Of a stretch of 64,000 nucleotides of DNA, positions 59,441 to 64,000 are shown in pieces (the first letter of the stretch is position 1; each line of letters begins with the position of its first letter). Origin of the DNA: Dacryopinax spathularia. Its lineage: Eukaryota; Basidiomycota; Dacrymycetes; Dacrymycetales; Dacrymycetaceae. The DNA is taken from positions 2,232,001 through 2,296,000 of the forward strand of contig JBBPFI010000003.1 in the NCBI GenBank assembly GCA_037974965.1, in the 5' to 3' direction. The notes below the pieces were generated by a model. That model did not search any database, was not told the origin of the DNA, and saw only the letters and a list, made by a program, of their open reading frames with translations. The translations under genes were made by a program, and so were the position numbers.

Positions 59441-60728
59441 TGCTCAACAACCGCGTACAACGATGAGACGCGGACGAGGTTGTACGGTGTACAATGTGTT
59501 ATATACCCATCCGCCTTATCTTCCCAAATCCGGCAAGTTCAAAAGAAGCACCCAAGTAGCCAAATCAGTCAGAGATCAGCCAAGATCCACAGAGAACCGA
59601 AGCAAAGGAGAGCGAATAAGGAAGGAAGGAGTGCATATACGGCGCTCTCCGGAGGAGACAAGACGCGGACCCGCTGAAGCAGGCTGAAGCGGCCTGAAGG
59701 TGTCAGAAGCTCAGGGTCGCGTGCCACTAAATATGACGTGCGGGCGCACGTGCGACATCAGGGAGAAGAACGTGCGCGCTTGATGCAGGCGCTGATGAGC
59801 GCGAGTTCGAGTTGGGAAACCCATCTTGAAGCAGTTGTTACTTTTTCTCGTGAGATCCTTGCTACAGAGAGATACAACTCGATGAAGCTTGCTTTGCTTG
59901 GAGAACGCTCTTCTGGCCCTGGTTGCAACACCGGATCTGATTCGGCTATCTTCAATGTCGCTTACGACCAGGGTCTGATGGGATGGAGATAATCAAAAGG
60001 TACCGGGAATGGGGATTGACCGCGATTAGAAGGCACTGCACTCTCAGTCCGTCCTTCTCGTCGGATATGTGCAGATTATGCGTGCTAGCGCTACTGTCTA
60101 CCCTTTCAAGTGAATGGATCATCGCAGACTAGGGATAATGTTGGCTGACTCTTTGTGCTGCCGGTCACCGCAGCTGATAATGGGTTTACCTGGCGATACC
60201 ATTGCTTCGGGTCTGATTTGCCCTGTTTGCCTTCTTATGCACCTGTCTTTCTCATGCATTCTCATGACTTACTGGCGAAGGAATTCCGAGCACTGCCTCT
60301 CATCCCCCCAATCCCGATCCAGGCGCTTGCATAACACGATACACGACACGCGACACACGACACACGACACACGACCCATCGTCCCTATATCTGTGTGCTC
60401 AACCTCCTCGCACCCTTCCTCCCGGACTCCAGCCTGCTTTGGTTTGACCGACTCTGCACTCAGTACACCTCGTTCGGATTGTGTTCAAAACCTCTTTCTG
60501 GTCTGAGGAGGACGAAAGTGAACCTTCCGCGTGCTGTTACATGCCTGAGTGGGACGGCGCTTATTCGCTTATCGACGAACAACACTAGATCAATTCTACG
60601 CCGCTTGAGCAAGAGCAAATTTCGTATGTATCGCTCCCTTATCGTCTCATGCACAACGGTCTTATGCGAGCGCCTCTCAGAACGACCTCTCCTCGTTCTA
60701 TACAGAATCGGCCCGAGCAGCGCTACCG
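59441..60728. other. Intergenic region between divergent genes
   Basis: It must hold the promoters of the SPX-EXS gene (minus) and of the large unrecognised gene (plus). Short frames at 59738-59992 and 60114-60506 have no supporting features. A 7-bp tandem repeat lies at 60334-60375. Confidence 0.5.
60334..60375 (+). repeat. Six 7-bp units of ACACGAC
   Basis: Units: ACACGAT, ACACGAC, ACGCGAC and three times ACACGAC. It lies 350 nt upstream of the next gene. Confidence 0.85.
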
Positions 60729-63398
60729 ATGTCGTCAGCGTCTGACTCTGCTCCCGGCGGCAGCTCGTTTGGTGTTCAGGGACAGGTCGATATCCCCTCC
60801 CTTGGACCGCTGTCCTATACCGCAGCGAGGCTCATGCTCGAACGTGCCGTGCATGGCGGTATCGAGCCGCATACCCTGTCTGCGGGATATGCGATAGGTG
60901 CCCGTCTCGCTGTGGGCCGTCTCGCTGCAGACAACATCCAGGCGGCGGTGCGCGATCTCAAGGTTCGCCAGGCATACCATCAGTCGCTCTGGTTTGGCTT
61001 CGGGATCAAGCACATCGTGCGACGCGTCGTCGAGTCCAAAGAAGGATTGGGGCTCATCGGGCTTATTGGATGTTTATCCGAGTGTTACTCGACGAAGGAT
61101 TCAGCCAAGATCCTCGAGCACCTATTTGTTAAAATGAAGGCGCCAACTCAGCTCACACCATCTCTCGATCAGTGGATGAGACTTGTGGCAGCGCTGTCCG
61201 GAACTTTGGCCTCGTCGCATTTTGGCACCGAGCTGGCTCAAATAACGCTGCGAGGCCACAAGCCCAAGGGGAAGGAGTATGACATCAGCGTGCCTGTCCA
61301 GGCTGTGGGTGAAGCACTGGCCGACATCATGAGACTCGCGGAGACCCAGCAGCCAGGAAGCATACTGCTTATGGGAGGGATTGACTGTGGATGGATTGCG
61401 GCCACTGCCCATTGGTTGCTGGACTTCACTGTTCGAGTGCGTACTTCATCTGATGACGGCATGGTCGTTCTCGGCGGTCGAGGGCAAGGCAAGGGTGTGA
61501 TCGAAGTCACGTACGAAGAACGGTCTCAGGAATTTCGAGTAGCGGGCATCTCCCACTCCATCCCCACGGGCGAGCGACTTCTGCGTCGTTACCCATTTGG
61601 AGGAGGCGATGGCGACGCTCTCTTTCACTACGGCCGAGTGCCTTGGGATCAGGTACTGACTCGTACTTTCGGGTCTTCCATTGAAGATATCTTATCGGGA
61701 GCGTCGGCATCGCTGTTTGGCGAGGCATTGGGGCGTGCGGCCAATGTCATCACCCTACGAGGACTAGTCGTCGGGAAGAATGCCACACACGCCGGCAAGT
61801 CGTCTTGGAGACTAGGGCTTGGGTTTGCAGAGACTGTGACCGAATGGCTGCCTGAGTTGGCACGCTCAGAGGCTGTGATGGGCGCGTTGGCCACAAGCCT
61901 AGACTCGGACACATGTAGGGAGATCTTGCTGAAAACCGGTGCTGACGGGGTTGTTCCACTCACGCTGGAGACGGCGGTGGGTACCTCTGAAGATCAATTT
62001 CGTCGTGCCATGGCCACGCTAGCTGTCCAATGCCACTGCAAGATCTGCGATCGAGCCTCGCAACCGGACGTGATCTGCAAACTTCTCATGGTTGTCTTCA
62101 TTTGCCACCTGGTTTCAACGCTCTCTCGCGTATGGATGCCAACTCGATTGGATCCCAAGAAAGAAGGCTTGGAGGGAATCTATCGAAACCTACGACGTTC
62201 GCACTCTCGTGCTCGTGATTGGGTCGTCTACCTTGACCCGGACGACCTCCATCCCTTGACTGAAGCAGCCCGTCTATTTATCCTCCCTGCTATCCAGAGC
62301 ACAGCGCTATCTGCAGGTGGTCGAAAAGACTGCAGTGCGTTCTCTGCACAGGGTCTTTGTTTGTACATGCACGCCCTTTGCAAGGTGACGGACGACCCGC
62401 TCGAAATCTCCCGCATCTACGTCATGCCTGGATGCCTGGAATATAACGACATGATCTATGAAAAGGTGGTCGATTGGACTCAAGTTGATAAAACTGTTCC
62501 GCTTGCCACATCTGTGCCAACTCCGGTTGATCTGAGCAAGCCCCTTGACGACACATGCTCCAGCGACATAACTTGCACGATGGAGGTGATGCAACGGATG
62601 GGAAACACCAACCTGGAATGCCGTTACAAGGTGGACATACCCAGCCTGAAACGCCAAGTTTTCATCTCGCCCGCTAAAATCACCGGCGACGTCCTAGCGT
62701 CCTCTTTCCCCGTGGGATGCATGGGACCCGGCTGGTGTCCCTCGTGGGATGCCTCATGCGTCCGCGACAACCTTTGTCTGCTTCCCACAGAGGCATATTG
62801 CTCATTCATCAAGCCACCCAGGAGTCGAGCAATCATAGACGTTCGCCCGTTGTCAAGATATCCCCTTTCACGTTGGGTGGCGCTGCGAGATATCACTGAA
62901 GCACCTCCTTGGCGGCTTGGCTCTATTCGTCTTAGAGCCGGGTCTGATGATAGATCGACGAGGGCATTCGCCTTTCTTCAATCAAACCAATGTTGGGCTT
63001 GCTGCTACCAAGCAGTAAAAACGCTGAGCGGTGGTCTCAAGGCAGATGGGGGACTGAAGGGCGTGATTATAGTTAGAGACCTCGAAGCCTTCTGCTGTCC
63101 TTCGAACGCCCACCAACTCCTCGTACAGGGAGCCCAGACTGTCGCGACCTTACCCCGTAAGTTCTGTGTAAATACCAGCCATGACGATCTGAAGTAACAA
63201 GCAGTTCAGCTGAAGACTTGCCCACTTGCGAGGAAGCAGAGAGCCCAGAAGCTGGAGCGAGCAGGATACGGCCCAAGGGAGCGCCTGAGATATAGGCATT
63301 CGCGTAACTATGTATGGATCACCAGTAAAGGGATGCGATTCGTCAGCACAGGATCGGGGTGTGTTCGAACCATCGTGGGGGGTTCCAGCACGTCGTAA
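60729..63398 (+). CDS. Large unrecognised protein with a CHCxxC motif
   Basis: Exon 1 (60729-63156) is one 2.4-kb frame. A perfect donor (GTAAGT) at 63157 and acceptor at 63204 join it in phase to 63205-63398, replacing a 13-residue unspliced tail with a 64-residue basic end (CPLARKQRAQKLERAGYGPRERLRYR), 873 aa in all. Unspliced, the frame stops at 63197 (822 aa). The N-terminal half has well-ordered segments (IGPLS-like start SLGPLSYTAARLMLE, LDQWMRLVAALSGTLASSHFG, ILLMGGIDCGWIAATAHWLLDF). A cysteine cluster follows (QCHCKICDR), next to a hydrophobic helix (LLMVVFICHLVSTLSRVW), and further paired cysteines (CWACC, CCPS) occur near the end. The layout recalls uncharacterised fungal proteins of about this size, but I cannot name the family. 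Long exon and near-absence of introns contrast with its neighbours. Confidence 0.75.
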
Positions 63399-63427
63399 TC
63401 GTGTGCAATCAATCAAGTCTCTCGTCG

Positions 63428-64000
63428 TCAACTCCTAGTCCACTTCAGTAGCGCATCCGCCACGTCTCGCACCTTCCCCTCCCCCACCCTCGGCAACACG
63501 CCCGCCTCCCACGCCCTAGCCTGCGCCCCATTCGCAAGCCCCGGGTCATCCACCTCCCCTCTCCAAATCCCATCCCCCCCTCCCCCCTCCGCAGAACTCT
63601 CAAACAAGACATCCAACTTCGGTTCCCTCGCCCGTAATTGCGCCACAAACTCCAGTGTCCTCACCTGCCCCGAAGGCGGGAGGAAAAGGGCGAGCGTCAG
63701 GAGCCGTTTTGTGTACGCTTGGAGTCGGCTGGCCGGGTGAGCGCGGGCTGTCCCGGCTGTGAGGTGCTTAGGGAGGAAGAGGAGGCTGAGAGCGCGGAAG
63801 AGGATCGTTGTGAGGGATTGTTGTTGGTCGTGTGTTTGGATGGGTCGTGCGGGCCCGTTGGCGGGCTTGGAGGAAGTAGGTGGGAAGTCTGGCTCGAGCG
63901 GGATGATGTATGCTAGGAGGGGTAGGAGCGCATATAATGCATTGATGAACTCTGTCAGGTCGATATTGAGTGCCTCGCCTGTCCCGTTGCGCGTTAGTTC
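63428..64000 (-). CDS. NOC3: Nucleolar complex protein Noc3, C-terminal part
   Basis: The frame runs unbroken from the right window edge to the TGA at 63430-63428 (190 codons plus stop), so the start and most of the gene lie outside. Noc3 landmarks: GEALNIDLTEFINALYALLP, LTTILFRALSLLF, RLQAYTKRLLTLALFLPP, a helix of REPKLDVLF, GDGIWRGEVDDPGLANGAQ (family: DGVY...DDPELANPF) and a final helical KVRDVADALLKW. Noc3 belongs to the CBF/Mak21 family and works with Noc2 in 60S subunit maturation and export, and in replication initiation. The usual LWEL and HYHP words are weakened here (AWEAGVLPRVGEG), so this C-terminus is diverged. No intron is seen in this part. Confidence 0.88.
   Translation of the reverse strand, partial: ELTRNGTGEALNIDLTEFINALYALLPLLAYIIPLEPDFPPTSSKPANGPARPIQTHDQQQSLTTILFRALSLLFLPKHLTAGTARAHPASRLQAYTKRLLTLALFLPPSGQVRTLEFVAQLRAREPKLDVLFESSAEGGGGDGIWRGEVDDPGLANGAQARAWEAGVLPRVGEGKVRDVADALLKWTRS

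Noticed and set aside
59738-59992. Plus-strand frame of 84 codons
   Set aside because: Short, no family features, and no promoter or splice support.

Overview
The window is nuclear DNA of a filamentous basidiomycete, most likely Agaricomycotina; class and genus cannot be fixed from what is visible. The evidence is a dense set of fungal genes, each cut by several introns of about 45-70 nt. I modelled 97 introns with matching phases. There is also a Syg1-type SPX-EXS exporter, a Pap1/Yap1-type bZIP factor, an Ssn6/Cyc8 corepressor and a plant-cell-wall-degrading gene cluster. One third of the modelled introns start with GTGCGT or GTACGT rather than GTAAGT.

Layout. 0-4 kb: two unrecognised genes. 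4-5.6 kb: a 60-bp minisatellite that encloses a decayed Hsp70 fragment. 5.7-9.3 kb (minus): a large unknown membrane protein. 10.6-12.3 kb: a PA-TM-RING E3 ligase. 13.3 kb: a 91-aa conserved-looking small protein. 14.1-17.8 kb: a divergent pair, an SDR reductase and mitochondrial proline dehydrogenase. 19.6-29.4 kb: a secreted-enzyme cluster, all on the plus strand, with two tandem GH11 xylanases, a type-B carboxylesterase with 14 introns, and a GH5 enzyme with five WSC domains. 30-33 kb (minus): ribosomal protein eL31 and the bZIP factor. 33-36.9 kb: gene-poor, with an AT-rich island. 36.9-40.5 kb (minus): an Erf4/Golgin-A7 protein and Utp25. 40.8-44.7 kb (plus): a SAMHD1-like dNTPase and a predicted fusion of an RBM26-like PWI domain with a DUF7704 membrane domain. 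44.7-50 kb: gene-poor, ending in a pyrimidine-rich stretch before SSN6 (50.1-55.4 kb). 55.7-59.4 kb (minus): the SPX-EXS exporter. 60.7-63.4 kb: an unrecognised 873-aa protein. 63.4 kb to the edge (minus): the C-terminal end of Noc3.

How the genes fit together. Most are housekeeping genes: ribosome biogenesis (Utp25, Noc3, eL31), transcription (Ssn6, Pap1-like), protein modification (RING ligase, Erf4), metabolism (proline dehydrogenase, SDR, dNTPase) and phosphate transport. The one coherent accessory block is 19.6-29.4 kb, where all four products carry signal peptides and plausibly act outside the cell on hemicellulose and its esters. I saw no tRNA, rRNA, CRISPR array, intact transposon or virus-like element. 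Exon borders were placed by eye from splice motifs, phase and family similarity. Family names come from recognised motifs, not from database searches.
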